DNA from: Haliscomenobacter sp.
GTDB lineage: Bacteria > Bacteroidota > Bacteroidia > Chitinophagales > Saprospiraceae
Assembly (NCBI GenBank): GCA_016707205.1
Contig: JADJHZ010000005.1
Span: forward strand, 124,001-188,000
Length of the DNA stretch: 64,000 nt
Reading direction: 5' to 3'
A program made the translations under genes and the position numbers. Under the pieces are notes generated by a model. The model saw only the letters and a program-made list of their open reading frames with translations. It had not been told where the DNA came from and did no database searches. Shown here piece after piece: positions 1 through 10,500 of this stretch (positions are counted from its first letter, which is position 1; each line of letters starts with the position of its first letter).

Positions 1-613
1 CCTCGACGTCATCGGGGATATCGCCCTGTTGGGCAAACCCATTAAAGGCCGGATCATAGCCAGCAAGCCAGGCCATGGGGTCAATGTGGAATTTACCAAG
101 CTGCTGAAAAAGCAATACCTGGAGCAACGCAAGTTCAAAGGGAAACCCAAGTACGACCCGGATCAAACGCCGTTGTTCGATACCGTAGCCATTTCGCGCT
201 GGCTTCCGCACCGGCATCCGTTTTTGCTGGTGGACAAAATCATTGAACTTTCCGAAAAACACGTGGTTGGGGTAAAGAACGTCACGTTCAACGAACCGTT
301 TTTTGCAGGCCATTTTCCGGGAAATCCGGTTATGCCCGGAGTACTTCAGATTGAAGCCATGGCCCAAACCGGGGGCATTCTTGCGCTATCTACCGTGGAG
401 GACCCTGGCAATTGGGATACGTATTTTCTCAAGATCGCAAATGCCAAATTCAAACAAAAGGTCGTGCCGGGTGACACGCTATTGATTCGAATGGAGCTCA
501 TGTCCCCCATCCGCAGAGGAATTTGTCAAATGCAGGCTACAGCTTATGTCGGCAATAAAATTGTATCCGAAGGGGAGCTAACGGCTCAAATTATCAAGCG
601 TTCGTCTATATGA
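1..613 (+). CDS. lpxC-fabZ: Bifunctional LpxC/FabZ, C-terminal part (5' truncated by window)
   Basis: Fusion of UDP-3-O-acyl-GlcNAc deacetylase (LpxC, lipid A synthesis) and 3-hydroxyacyl-ACP dehydratase (FabZ), an arrangement typical of Bacteroidota. The frame is open from base 2. The first roughly 25 residues match the LpxC C-terminus (LLGKPIKGRIIASKPGHG). A linker follows, then a full FabZ hot-dog domain with the active-site His in RHPFLLVD, the FAGHFPGNPVMPG loop and the catalytic Glu in LQIEAMAQ. The deacetylase zinc site lies upstream of the window. The stop overlaps the lpxA start as ATGA, so the genes are probably translationally coupled. An internal TTG at 29 could be mistaken for a start but lies inside the LpxC part. 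Cytoplasmic enzyme. Confidence 0.95.
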   Translation, partial: LDVIGDIALLGKPIKGRIIASKPGHGVNVEFTKLLKKQYLEQRKFKGKPKYDPDQTPLFDTVAISRWLPHRHPFLLVDKIIELSEKHVVGVKNVTFNEPFFAGHFPGNPVMPGVLQIEAMAQTGGILALSTVEDPGNWDTYFLKIANAKFKQKVVPGDTLLIRMELMSPIRRGICQMQATAYVGNKIVSEGELTAQIIKRSSI

Positions 614-1422
614 GTATCAGTAACTTAAGCGTCGTTCACCCCGAGGCTCAGATTGGGCGGGATGTCACCATAGGGCCATTCTGTTTTATTGATAAAAACG
701 TCACTATCGGGGACGGAACCTGGATTGGTCCGAACGTCACCATTTTTGAGGGGGCACGCATTGGACACCATTGCCGGATTTTTCCCGGCGCCGTCATTTC
801 CGCAATCCCTCAGGATCTCAAATTCAGAGGAGAAAATACCACTGCCGAGATTGGAGATCACACGACCATCCGGGAATACGTGACGATCAACCGGGGCACT
901 GCAGCAGCCGGCAAAACCGTGATTGGCAGTCATTGCCTTTTAATGGCCTACGTGCATGTCGCTCACGATTGTTTTCTGGGCGACCGGATCATACTGGCCA
1001 ACAACGTCAACCTGGCAGGACATGTGGAGATCCAGGATTTTGCGATTCTCGAAGGGCTCGTCGCCGTACAGCAGTTTCTCAAGATCGGGGCGCACAGCTT
1101 CATCGCCGGAGGTTCCTTGGTGCGCAAGAATGTTCCGCCTTACGTCAAGGCTGCCCGCGAACCCCTTAGCTATGCCGGTATTAACTCGATCGGCCTGAGG
1201 CGGCGGCAGTTCAGTCAAGAGCAGATCAACATGATCCAGGACGTATACCGGATTCTCTATGTGCGGGGCTACAACCTTTCCAAAGCGCTGCAAATTATTG
1301 AGCAAGAACTCCCTTATAGCCCGGAACGCGACGAGATCGTACTATTCGTGCGCAAAGTAGAAGATATGGGAATCATGAAAGGGTTCCGGCACCTCAATGG
1401 CAACAAGATCAATGAAGATTGA
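610..1422 (+). CDS. lpxA: Acyl-ACP--UDP-N-acetylglucosamine O-acyltransferase LpxA
   Basis: First enzyme of lipid A synthesis: it moves a 3-hydroxyacyl chain from ACP to UDP-GlcNAc in the cytoplasm. The 270-residue length is normal. The first roughly 190 residues are hexapeptide repeats of a left-handed beta-helix, and the rest is the helical LpxA C-terminal domain (GLRRRQFSQEQINMIQDVYRIL region). The catalytic His lies in HVAHDCFLGD. The segment that reads AVHQF in E. coli reads AVQQF here, so the His at E. coli position 160 is Gln. Start ATG overlaps the lpxC-fabZ stop (ATGA). The downstream ATPase frame starts inside its 3' end, giving a tight three-gene operon. Confidence 0.96.
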   Translation: MSISNLSVVHPEAQIGRDVTIGPFCFIDKNVTIGDGTWIGPNVTIFEGARIGHHCRIFPGAVISAIPQDLKFRGENTTAEIGDHTTIREYVTINRGTAAAGKTVIGSHCLLMAYVHVAHDCFLGDRIILANNVNLAGHVEIQDFAILEGLVAVQQFLKIGAHSFIAGGSLVRKNVPPYVKAAREPLSYAGINSIGLRRRQFSQEQINMIQDVYRILYVRGYNLSKALQIIEQELPYSPERDEIVLFVRKVEDMGIMKGFRHLNGNKINED

Positions 1423-2056
1423 ACTTACCGGCGTTGGGAAGCGCTACCGCCTGGAATGGGTGCTGCGCCATGTCAGCCTGGAATTTAATCAGCCGGAACA
1501 GTACGCCGTTATCGGCCCAAACGGTTCCGGCAAATCCACCCTCCTGCGCTTGCTCTCCGGCCACCTCCGGCCTTCTACGGGGAAATTGCGCTTCTCAAAA
1601 GATGGAGGCGCTCTGGACTCCGCGTTGATCTACCCCCACTTAAGCTACGCGGCTCCCTATATTGAGTTGATCGAAGAGTTTACGCTTCAGGAAGCGCTCT
1701 CCTTCCACCAGCGGTTTAAGCCGTTCTATGAGGGGCTGGATGTCCCCAAACTCATCCAGTTGCTCGGCATGCAACGAGCAGCCCATAAGCCGATCCGCCA
1801 CTTTTCTTCCGGCATGAAACAGCGCTTGCGCCTCGCGCTGGCCATCTGCTCCAAAACGCCTCTTTTGCTGCTCGACGAACCCGGCACCAACCTCGATGCG
1901 CAGGGGATTGAATGGTACCACCAATTGATCCGGGATTTCGGCGCAGGACGGCTAATCGTCGTCGCCTCCAACGTGGAGGCAGATTATGCGTTTTGTCAAA
2001 AGATTCTGGATACCAGGGAGTGGAAAAACAGTCCCCCAAAAAAAGCTGATCATTAG
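1412..2056 (+). CDS. ABC transporter ATP-binding protein, permease not adjacent
   Basis: ABC-type ATPase of about 214 residues. It has Walker A (GPNGSGKST), a signature reading FSSGMKQRLRLA in place of LSGGQ, and Walker B with catalytic Glu (LLLLDEPGTNLD). The H-loop His is replaced: the segment reads IVVASNVEAD, with Asn where His is usual. It resembles the small ATPases of CcmA/ABC-2 type exporters. No permease gene is next to it, so the substrate is unknown. An ATG at 1397 is possible, but 1412 (MKIELTGVGKRY) fits the family N-terminus better. It overlaps the lpxA 3' end by 11 nt, so co-transcription with lipid A genes is likely and an envelope role is an inference only. Confidence 0.85.
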   Translation: MKIELTGVGKRYRLEWVLRHVSLEFNQPEQYAVIGPNGSGKSTLLRLLSGHLRPSTGKLRFSKDGGALDSALIYPHLSYAAPYIELIEEFTLQEALSFHQRFKPFYEGLDVPKLIQLLGMQRAAHKPIRHFSSGMKQRLRLALAICSKTPLLLLDEPGTNLDAQGIEWYHQLIRDFGAGRLIVVASNVEADYAFCQKILDTREWKNSPPKKADH

Positions 2057-2128
2057 ACTTATTCCGATGGAAATCAACGCGAGTTAAAAAGCGCTATTTT
2101 CCCACCACGCGGACCCATCACAACAAGT

Positions 2129-2479
2129 CTATTCTTCTTCCTCATTGCCGCTGCCGGACAGCCCCTTCAGAAAACCGCGAATTTCTTTCAACTTGTCCAA
2201 CACCTGGATCTTCTGCCGGAGGCGGTCCCGCTGTTCCTTGATCTCGTGCTTTGCCCCCGCCAAGGTGAACCCGCGTTCCTTGACGAGATGATAGATCAGG
2301 CGCAGCTGTTGAAGGTTTTCTGCGGTAAAACGGCGGTCGCCTTTGCTGTTTTTGTGCGGTTTGAGGTGGTCGAACTCACTTTCCCAAAACCGGATCAGCG
2401 ATTTGGATACGCCCAGGATCTCTGATACCTCCCCCATGGAGTAATACCGCTTTAAAGGATCGTCTTGGACTGGCAGCAT
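2129..2479 (-). CDS. MerR family transcriptional regulator
   Basis: Small DNA-binding regulator of 116 residues. A MerR-type winged helix-turn-helix occupies about residues 12-80 (YYSMGEVSEILGVSKSLIRFWE, then DRRFTAENLQQLRLIYHLV), followed by a charged coiled coil and an acidic tail (NEEEE). There is no effector-binding domain and there are no Cys residues for metal sensing, so the signal is unknown. Short MerR proteins of this type are common in Bacteroidota. It converges with the ABC ATPase gene. The bases directly before its ATG are heptameric repeats (2481-2501) rather than a recognisable ribosome-binding site. Confidence 0.88.
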   Translation of the reverse strand: MLPVQDDPLKRYYSMGEVSEILGVSKSLIRFWESEFDHLKPHKNSKGDRRFTAENLQQLRLIYHLVKERGFTLAGAKHEIKEQRDRLRQKIQVLDKLKEIRGFLKGLSGSGNEEEE

Positions 2480-2480
2480 G

Positions 2481-2501
2481 GTTAGACGTTAGAGGTTAGA
2501 C
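2481..2501 (-). repeat. Heptad tandem repeat touching the merR start codon
   Basis: Three heptads on the + strand (GTTAGAC, GTTAGAG, GTTAGAC). Read as mRNA on the minus strand they are GTCTAAC/CTCTAAC units ending one base before the ATG. The same unit lies before the ATG of the DUF3667 gene (35311-35338). Confidence 0.85.
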
Positions 2502-2581
2502 GGTGAGCATTGCTTCATTGTCTGAACTATGATTTACATGATGAAACGATGGCCATGATGTAGCCCGGATTTCCTGTTTGC

Positions 2582-2631
2582 CGAAATCCGCAGATTTCGT
2601 GCAGAACTATCCGCCGGTCCCCTGACCGGCG
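2582..2631. repeat. Pair of small perfect hairpins in the merR-gatB spacer
   Basis: Two adjacent inverted repeats: CGAAATC-CGCA-GATTTCG at 2582-2599 and CGCCGGTC-CCCT-GACCGGCG at 2612-2631. There is no long T-run, so they are not clear terminators. Similar short hairpins occur in other spacers (35463-35576 and 43134-43174). The 78-codon frame that runs across this spacer has no family resemblance and is not called. Confidence 0.6.
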
Positions 2632-2741
2632 TGAACAGGTTCCAGACAGTTGTGAGCGGAGCCTCGAACCAGGGTTTTTTGAACAGTCTCCTCAATATAC
2701 GAAAAAAAAGATAGCCACACACCACTAAACCACTTAACCCC

Positions 2742-2776
2742 TTAACCACCAACCACCAACCACTAACCACTAACTT
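2742..2776 (-). repeat. Heptad tandem repeat fused to the gatB stop codon
   Basis: Five consecutive heptads on the + strand (TTAACCA, CCAACCA, CCAACCA, CTAACCA, CTAACTT). In gatB orientation the array starts in the last sense codon and stop codon and continues into the 3' UTR as GTTAGTG-like units. More degenerate copies continue towards 2720. Confidence 0.85.
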
Positions 2777-4215
2777 TTCAGCGCCTCGGAAAGCATTTGA
2801 GTGGCTTTGGCCGGATCGGCTTTGCCTTTGGAGCGCTTCATCAGTTCGCCCATGAAGAAGCCCATCAGGCCTTTTTTTCCTTTTTGGTATTCGTTCACCT
2901 TATCCGGATAAGCGCCGATCACTTGGTGGACCAGGTCTGCCAGAAAATCGTCGTCGCCTTGTTGAAGCAGATTAAGGGAAGTAGCCAAGGCTTCGGGGCT
3001 GGAGCCGGGGGATTCGATCATGGCGGGAAACAACCGCTGATAGGCTATACTGCTGCTCACCTTTCCCGAATCGATCAGCAGAATAAAAGCTCCCAGATGC
3101 TCCGGGGAGACCGGAAACCGGTCCAAAGGAATTTTCTGTTCCTGGCAATACGGGATCAAGCGGTTGATCAACAGGTTGGCAATTCCCTTTTTGTTGGCGC
3201 AATATGGGCTGATCGCTTCAAATAGCAGAACCGTTTCCCGTTCCTCAAACAAAATAGATGCATCGTAGCCGCTCAACCCATTGTCGCCAGTGAGATGGGC
3301 GTACACCTCCCACGGAAGTGGAGGCAATTCCTGCCGGACCTCCTCCAGGTATTCGGGGCTTAAAACCACGGGCGGCAGATCCGGTTCCGGGAAATAGCGG
3401 TAATCGTGGGCATCTTCTTTTTCCCGCAGCGGAGACGTCGCGCCGGTCGCGGGATCGAAGTTCAGGGTTTGCTGTTCCACTTTGCCCCCCGCCTCGATCA
3501 GATCGATTTGCCGCTTTACTTCGTATTCCACGGCCTGGCGGGCATAACGCATGGAGTTGAGGTTTTTGATTTCGCAGCGTTCCCCCAGCGTGGTGGCGCC
3601 TTTGAGCCGAACGGATACGTTGACGTCGCAGCGGAGGGAACCTTCCTCCATATTGCCGTCGGAGATCTCCAGATACCGCGCCAGTTGGCGAATCCCGGTC
3701 ATGAACGCGTCGGCCTCTTCGGCGGAGCGCAGATCGGGCTGGGTGACGATCTCCAGAAGCGGGGTTCCTGCCCGGTTGAGATCGATCAGGGATTTTCGGG
3801 GGTGGAGGTTATGGATCGACTTACCTGCATCCTCCTCCATGTGGACGTGGTGGATGCGAATGGGTTTCCAGGTGTCGCCCAGCTTGACCGGGAGTTCGCC
3901 GCCTACACAAATGGGTTGTTTGTCCTGGGTGATCTGGTACCCTTTCGGCAGATCGGCGTAGAAATAGTTCTTGCGGTCGAAGGTGTTGACGGGGTTTACC
4001 CTGCTGTTCAGGGCATAGGCCAGTTTCACTGCAAATTCCACCTGGCGGGCGTTTAAGCGGGGAAGCGTTCCGGGATGGCCAAGGGAAATCGGGCTCACCT
4101 GAGTATTAGGCGGCATCCCAAAGGTGGTATCGTCTCCGCAGAACGCTTTGCTTTCGGTGGCCAGCTGAAGGTGCACTTCCAGTCCGATCACCGTCTCATA
4201 CCGGTCATAAGGCAT
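2770..4215 (-). CDS. gatB: Asp-tRNA(Asn)/Glu-tRNA(Gln) amidotransferase subunit B
   Basis: GatB subunit of the GatCAB complex, which phosphorylates misacylated Glu-tRNA(Gln) or Asp-tRNA(Asn) and amidates it with ammonia from GatA. The 481 residues match the family length. Visible landmarks are the N-terminal YETVIGLEVHLQL, the SPISLGHPGTLPRLN region, YFYADLPKGYQITQ, DLNRAGTPLLEIVT, the YRYFPEPDLPP motif and the C-terminal YqeY/GatB tail (KGLMGFFMGELMKRSKGKADP). gatA and gatC are not in the window. The first ATG gives the canonical start. The stop codon is part of a heptameric repeat array. Confidence 0.97.
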   Translation of the reverse strand: MPYDRYETVIGLEVHLQLATESKAFCGDDTTFGMPPNTQVSPISLGHPGTLPRLNARQVEFAVKLAYALNSRVNPVNTFDRKNYFYADLPKGYQITQDKQPICVGGELPVKLGDTWKPIRIHHVHMEEDAGKSIHNLHPRKSLIDLNRAGTPLLEIVTQPDLRSAEEADAFMTGIRQLARYLEISDGNMEEGSLRCDVNVSVRLKGATTLGERCEIKNLNSMRYARQAVEYEVKRQIDLIEAGGKVEQQTLNFDPATGATSPLREKEDAHDYRYFPEPDLPPVVLSPEYLEEVRQELPPLPWEVYAHLTGDNGLSGYDASILFEERETVLLFEAISPYCANKKGIANLLINRLIPYCQEQKIPLDRFPVSPEHLGAFILLIDSGKVSSSIAYQRLFPAMIESPGSSPEALATSLNLLQQGDDDFLADLVHQVIGAYPDKVNEYQKGKKGLMGFFMGELMKRSKGKADPAKATQMLSEALKS

Positions 4216-4288
4216 ACGTCATTCATTTTGTGGTCTCAAAAATCCGGTATTCTGGGGGGAAAACAAAGGGATGGGGGAAAAAAGGGAA

Positions 4289-4323
4289 GGGAGCAGGGAG
4301 CAGGGAGCAGGGAGCAGGGAGTG
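4289..4323. repeat. GGGAGCA heptad tandem repeat upstream of gatB
   Basis: Four perfect GGGAGCA copies (4289-4316) plus a degenerate fifth (GGGAGTG). They lie in the spacer between the 3' end of the giant gene and the gatB start, about 75 nt upstream of the gatB ATG. The rest of this spacer (4216-4510) shows no gene. Confidence 0.9.
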
Positions 4324-4510
4324 AAAAAAGGCGAACTGACGCGCCGATTGGCAAAAAAAGACCGGAGCAAAACGCCCTCAGCCCAAATGATTATTTTTAC
4401 ACGTCATAAATCTTGTGAATGTGCTTAACTCGGATTCTTTTCAACGCTGCGGGAAAACCCCTTGCTTTCAGGGATTTTCCTGAGCGTGTTCTGTTCTCTC
4501 CTAATATTTT

Positions 4511-7500
4511 CTATTCCAATATGATCATGCGCTTGCTGGCAGTGTGTTCGCCAGAGCGCAGTGTGTACGTTAGTATTCCTTTGTTATTCAGTTCGTTGGA
4601 TTTCAAAATCACCTGATTGTACCCTTGTGCATACGGACCTCGGATCACCCGCAGCGTCCGGCCCGTCACATCCTGGATCGTCAGCGTCGCCTCCCCTGCT
4701 GCAGGTAGCGTGAAGCCGATCACCGTCTCGCCCTGGAATGGGTTAGGTACGTTTTGTAGTAAGGCGAAAGGCATTGAGGCGTTGAGGCGTTGAGGCGTTA
4801 AGGCGAGCGCAACACTGAGGTAATCGCCGCCGGTGCGGTAGGCTTCCGCCCGCGTGATCCGGCTGTTGATGTTCAGCACTTCGCTCAGGCTTGATACATC
4901 CGCTTTGGCTTTCACCACCAGCGTAAAGAGCGTCTCGCCTTGCGCCCTGTGCCCTGCGCCTTGCGCCTCATTCCAAGATGCGGTAATCATCCCTTCCTTA
5001 GCAAATACCCCGAAGTTTTCGGCTTTCGCTACGCTGTATTCGATGTCCGCCAGTTCGACCAGATTGCGGTCGAAGCCCATGGTGAACTGGTAGCCTTCGA
5101 TCTGGCTCAAGTCGCCGGTGAACGCGATCCGGTACTCGTTACCGGCTTTCATCTGCACATCGTCAGCGTTCAGGCTAAAGGTTCCGGCGGTGCGCGGCAG
5201 CGCGCTGGCCAGGGCGTTGCCGTTCACGTCGCCGACTTTGACGGCGATGAAGTCCGCTTTCACATCTGCCTGCAGGTCGTTCACGTTCACCACTTCGGGG
5301 AACGGAGCGCTCCACGGGTTCGATGTATCCGGGAACTTGAATGCCGCGTCTACAAAGCGCCAGCTCGTGTTGTTCGCGTACCTGGCATCGATCCCCAGAA
5401 TCAGCTTGCGCAGCTGGATCAGATCCAGCGTGGTCACCGTCCTGGAGTTGTTGATGTCGGCAGCGATCAGCTTGTACGGACTGTTCAGCGGCTGTACGCC
5501 TAGGATGTGCTTGGTGATCAGCACCAGGTCGAAGGTCGATACCCCATTGAGGTAATCCTTGTCCAGATGCGGGGTCACCGAGTAGTCGTACCCTTGCTCC
5601 AACCGGTCGAAGGCATATTGGCCACTTGCGCCCGTCATGTGCATAGAGGTGGTTTCACCCGACAGGTTAACTTCCACGCCTTCCACATTGACCTTTGTTT
5701 CGGTGGTAATGGCGCCTGCAATGGCTGCTGAACCGACTACCGGGCCGCCGCAGATACCCCGCGGATCGGTTACTACGGTATACGTCTCGCACCAAGCCCA
5801 GTTGCCTTTCTCATCCACCGTATACAGACGGATCATCACGGTATTAATGGTATCTCCAGCCAGATCGTCGCACGTGAAGGTCACGGAGGTGGCGGGGGCT
5901 GTTGGAATGCCATCGGTATCGAGGCCGTCCGTTTCATCCCACTTGCCGTCGCCGTTATCCTTGACGATATAGTACTTCTTGATCAGCTTCTTGCCGGTAG
6001 GTCCGGTTTCCGGTCCTTGTCCGTTGCAATCGTCCACCGGACTGGCAACGAAGTCGGAGGCCCACACCGCCATTTCGCCTTCGCCCGTATCCGGGTTCTT
6101 CATCAGCGCCGTGGACAGGCCATGGTGGCAGATCGGAGCGATGCCGTTGGAATCCACAATCGAGAAGGAAATGTCCTTCTTCAGCGACAGGTTTCCGCAA
6201 TCGTCGCGTATGATCACTTCCAGTTTGTGGTTGCCGAGCGGCAGCTGCGAAGCGTCGCCGGTGCCTGAAACTACCCAGGAGTTCGTCCCTTTGTTGTCGC
6301 CGTTCAAGGCATGCGCCGGCGTAACGGTGAGGTAAGAGGGCAGCGGCCCGCCATTCAGGGTTACCCGTTCGATCGCCAGGTTACCGGCTACGGCAGGTAC
6401 TTGTTGTACTTCGGTGTTGATCGAACATTCATCCTTCGCAGAGAACGCGATATTCACCGTCGCCGAGCAGTTGTTCTTGTTCTGATAGAACGTGAACGAA
6501 GCCGCGTCATCCACGACAGGACGTTCGTTGTCGTGTACGAAGATGTACTGCGTGAACATGAAGGCAAAGCGTTCGCTGCCGTTGTTGCCGTAGCCAGCGT
6601 ACTGGCAGGTTTCCGGCAGGTTGCCTACGCCCAGGCGGTCGTCGTAGCCGGCCACGTCGTCGTTGGACTTCGTCTTCGCTCCTTTGTTCGCCCAGTTCAC
6701 CCCGTCGTTCGGGAAGGCTATGTTGCCGTCTTCATCCTCGTACCAGATTTCTTCGGTGCCATCCATATTGGCATCGCGTACCAGCACGTTCACACCGCCG
6801 CCGTCGTTCCAATTGGTTCCGTTGTTGTTCGGATCGCGCGGTACGACTACCGCCCACTGCATGGGTTCGCCGCAACGTTCGTCGTACTGGCACCAGTTGA
6901 TCACCGTAAAGGTGCGGAAGATCTTATAACATGCATCCGGATCGCCGCTCTCCACATTATAGCGCTTATCCTGCACAAAGACCGCCAGCACGTCGCAGCC
7001 CAGTTCGCCGCCGTCGATCACGTTGGCCGTATCGCGCAGGTTAGCGCAAGTGCCTTCGATATCTGCCGGGAACATAATATTGTACTCATGAACGGGCTGT
7101 ACGTAAATCTTTCGGCTTTCCGTCGTAACCGTAACGTTGCCATTGGAGGTTGCCTTGGTCAGCTTCCAGGAGATGGTAATCTCTCCGGCATCGCAGTGGA
7201 GGCTTGGGGTCACCACAATCTCCCTGGTTACGGAGCTGCAGAATCCGCCGCTGATCACGGCGATATCGCCCTTCAGCAGAGCCACTGCCGCTTTGTAGGT
7301 ATCGGTCGTTTCCGCGTAGGTTCCTGCAACCGAAAGCAGTTGGATACGGTCGCGCTCTTCGGTGCACTTATACGTCTGGTCGAAGGGCAGAAGGTAGTTC
7401 AAACCTGATTTATCCTCGATTTTTGCCATATGCCAGCAGAAGCTGCGGTTGCCGGCTTTGTCTTCGCCCCACAGTTCCACCATCAGGCTGTCGGTATCGC

Positions 7501-10500
7501 AGCAGAAGAACGGTATGGAATCCAGCAGCGGGGTCATCAGCGCGCCTCCGATGTCGTTGATGCGGAAGTACTCCAGTGCATCAACTTTCTTATCCCGGTT
7601 CTGATCGATATAATCCATGTTGGCATCGATTTTGCCGTTCTTATTGGCATCCACAAAGTTCGCATACGTCAGGAAGCTGGACTCGCACGCGCCAACCGGA
7701 CGGCGCACTTTAATCCACGCCAGTTTCGCGCATCCGTCCGTACTGCCCTCATCCACATTTTGCGCTGTCAGGTGCGCCGTACCTACGTTACTCAGCGTTA
7801 CGTTCAGCTTATCGTCGCACTTCATCACCGGCGCCGCCTTGTCCACAATCCGCACCGGAATCAGGATCGACGTAATGCCGTAGCACACATTCGTAACCCG
7901 AACGCGGATAAAGTACGAGGTCAGCACATCTTTTACCATGGGAACTCCGCTTACCGCATAGCCGTTCTCGCAATCGCCCTTGATCGTCACGCCGCCGTCT
8001 ACTTCCCATTTGAACCTCCCCGTCGGACGCTCGAACAAGTCCAGGATAGCTGTGCGCTTGATCACTTCGATTTCGAAGCACCACGTACTCTGTTCTTCTA
8101 CCTTGAAGTGATTTTTCGTCACCAGGAAGGCTCCGTTGCAATCCATCGGACCGGTTGAGAATTCCAGCACGTCTCCTGCGTCATAGCCATTGGCCAGGTC
8201 GTCCAGCAGCGGATCTGCCTGCGGCGCATTCGCATACCCTTTGCCCGCATAGCCGTCCTTATCCGTATCCAGCGTCTTGACTACCGGGGCCGTTTCGTCG
8301 CCAATAACGATCAGCTGTTCCCAGCAATAGAACTTATCCTCGCACGATCCGCTAGGATAGCAATCCCCGCCCGGCCTTTCCACATAGTAATCCGGATAAT
8401 CGCTCGATCCATTGTAGCACCAGTCGAGAATCGACCAGCGGCGGATGATCTTGCGCCCGCACTCGCCCGTGACGAATACATTCTCATCGGTATAGTCGAT
8501 CGCAAATCCGCAGTAATCTTTTCCGGTCAGGTAAATCCGCTTACCAGCCCCGTTGTAGAAGTAAGGTACAGATTCAACCAGGCCATACTTGCCAATCATA
8601 TCGGCAGAGCTCAGAATCGTATCGCCCTTTGCTGCATTGGCCTGCACCACTACCTTGCACTCCGGCAGAATGATCTGCGGACGCTTGAAGAAGATCGCCT
8701 GTGTGCACTGGGCCTGGTTGCCGTACTCGTCGCGGAAGAAGAACGTGCGCTCAATTTTGGCGTAGTACCCCGAGCTAATCTGCTGGCCACAATCGGTGAA
8801 GATGGTCAGCTGATCGGTTACTTCATCCATTATCGGGGTTCCACAGTTGTCGGTTGCCGTTGCTCTGCCAGTGAAATAAGCATAGGCGGTATCCGTCCAG
8901 GAGCGTTCTACATTCAGCACGCTATCGATATCGGTGCATACGAAGGTATAGGTTCCGCCCACTTTTTTGTCGGTATCATCCGGGCATGCCACCACCGGAA
9001 TGGTCTTGTCTTCCAGGTTCAGGTCACCCCAGATTGTATGGCAATGGTTTGCTATGCTCTTGATCTTGTAGATCAGACCAAGGTCCAGGTACTTCCTCAA
9101 GTCAAACGGCGTGGGATCGTCCGAAGTCCACAGGGTCCGCCCCGTGTGCTTGTCCTGGATGATCACCGCATAGTAGCTGCCTTCCGGATACTTATCAAAG
9201 CCGCACGCCGGCAGGAAGTTCGGAACCAAATTATCCGCGTTGATAATCGCTTCGCAATTAGCGTCCAACGTAATATTCACGTTCTTCACTCCGCTGTTCC
9301 ACTTGGTTTTGATCCAGCACTCGTCGTTTTGGATGGTCAGGTTGTCCTCGTCGAGATACTTATCGCGGCCGGTTACGTTCGGCGCGGAGAACGGAGGATT
9401 GTACGTTCCGTTGTATCCGCGGTCGGCCACCATGCCTTCGAAAGCGATCATATCGCCGCCCACCATCGGATCGTCGATCTCATCGCTCAGGTCGTTGACG
9501 ATGATGGAACCGCCGAAGTTCGGGCTCTTCACGAAGTAGTTGGTCAGCGGACGCTTCACGTAAACGCCGCTTCCATTTTTCTGGAAGCCAACTGCACGAC
9601 CCGTCACGTAGGCCTGAGAAGACCATTCGTATTTGTCGGTCTTGCTCGGGTCGATTTCAAACTCGATGCGGATGCATACGATCGAATCGCCGGGAAGGTA
9701 GAGGCCGGACTTTTCGCTCAATGGCAAGAGTAAGCGTGTATCGCTGCCCCCGTTATAGCCCGGGTTAATGGCAAAGGCTTCTTTCGCCCCAATCATCGAC
9801 TTGCGGTATTTCCCATACGCAGGCCCTTTGACGTAAGCACTATCCGCGATGCTTACCTTGGGCTTGGTGGCTGCATAGAAGGCATTGCCGTAAGCCGCCT
9901 TCAGATTCAGGAACGCTTGCAGGCTATCCAGCGGCACTTCCGTCGGGTTCTTGATGCACAGGTGCATAATCACGTTGAAGTTGCCGCAAATCTCGCTCGA
10001 CGGGAAGTAGACCCCAACGATATCGAGGTTGGCCTCGACGTTGGGCTCATCCACCCAGCCGAAGTCAATCGTCTGGTTGTACAGGCTATCCGGGAACGGC
10101 TTACCGTAAGGATGCATGGCGTTCATTGCCGCCGCATCGTCGGCGTCTTTCTTGCCGTTTTCGCCCTTGGGCTGCGCGCTGGCGCACACTTCCGGTTCGC
10201 GGCTGTTCTCGTCGTTGATCGTCAGCGTTGCGCCCGGCATGCCGTCGCTATCGTTCTGATCGTCGCCTGTCAGGTTATCCTTCAGCGTCAGTACCCGGTG
10301 TTTAGGCCATGCGTTTACAAAGCTGGCGCTATCCCCTTGCAGGTACTTCAGCGGAATCAGGTAGTAGTTGCCAGGGATCAGGCCCTGGAAGGAATACAGC
10401 CCCATGCCATTCGTCTTCACGATCTGACCCGGCGTGTCGTTGCTGTTTGGAGGCATCACGGCCGGCTGCGTCGGAACGATCGACAGGTTGTACAGTACAT

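Noticed and set aside
2534..2770. 78-codon minus frame in the merR-gatB spacer
   Set aside because: Its N-terminus is translated from the TAACCAC heptads and the rest from hairpins; low-complexity artefact.
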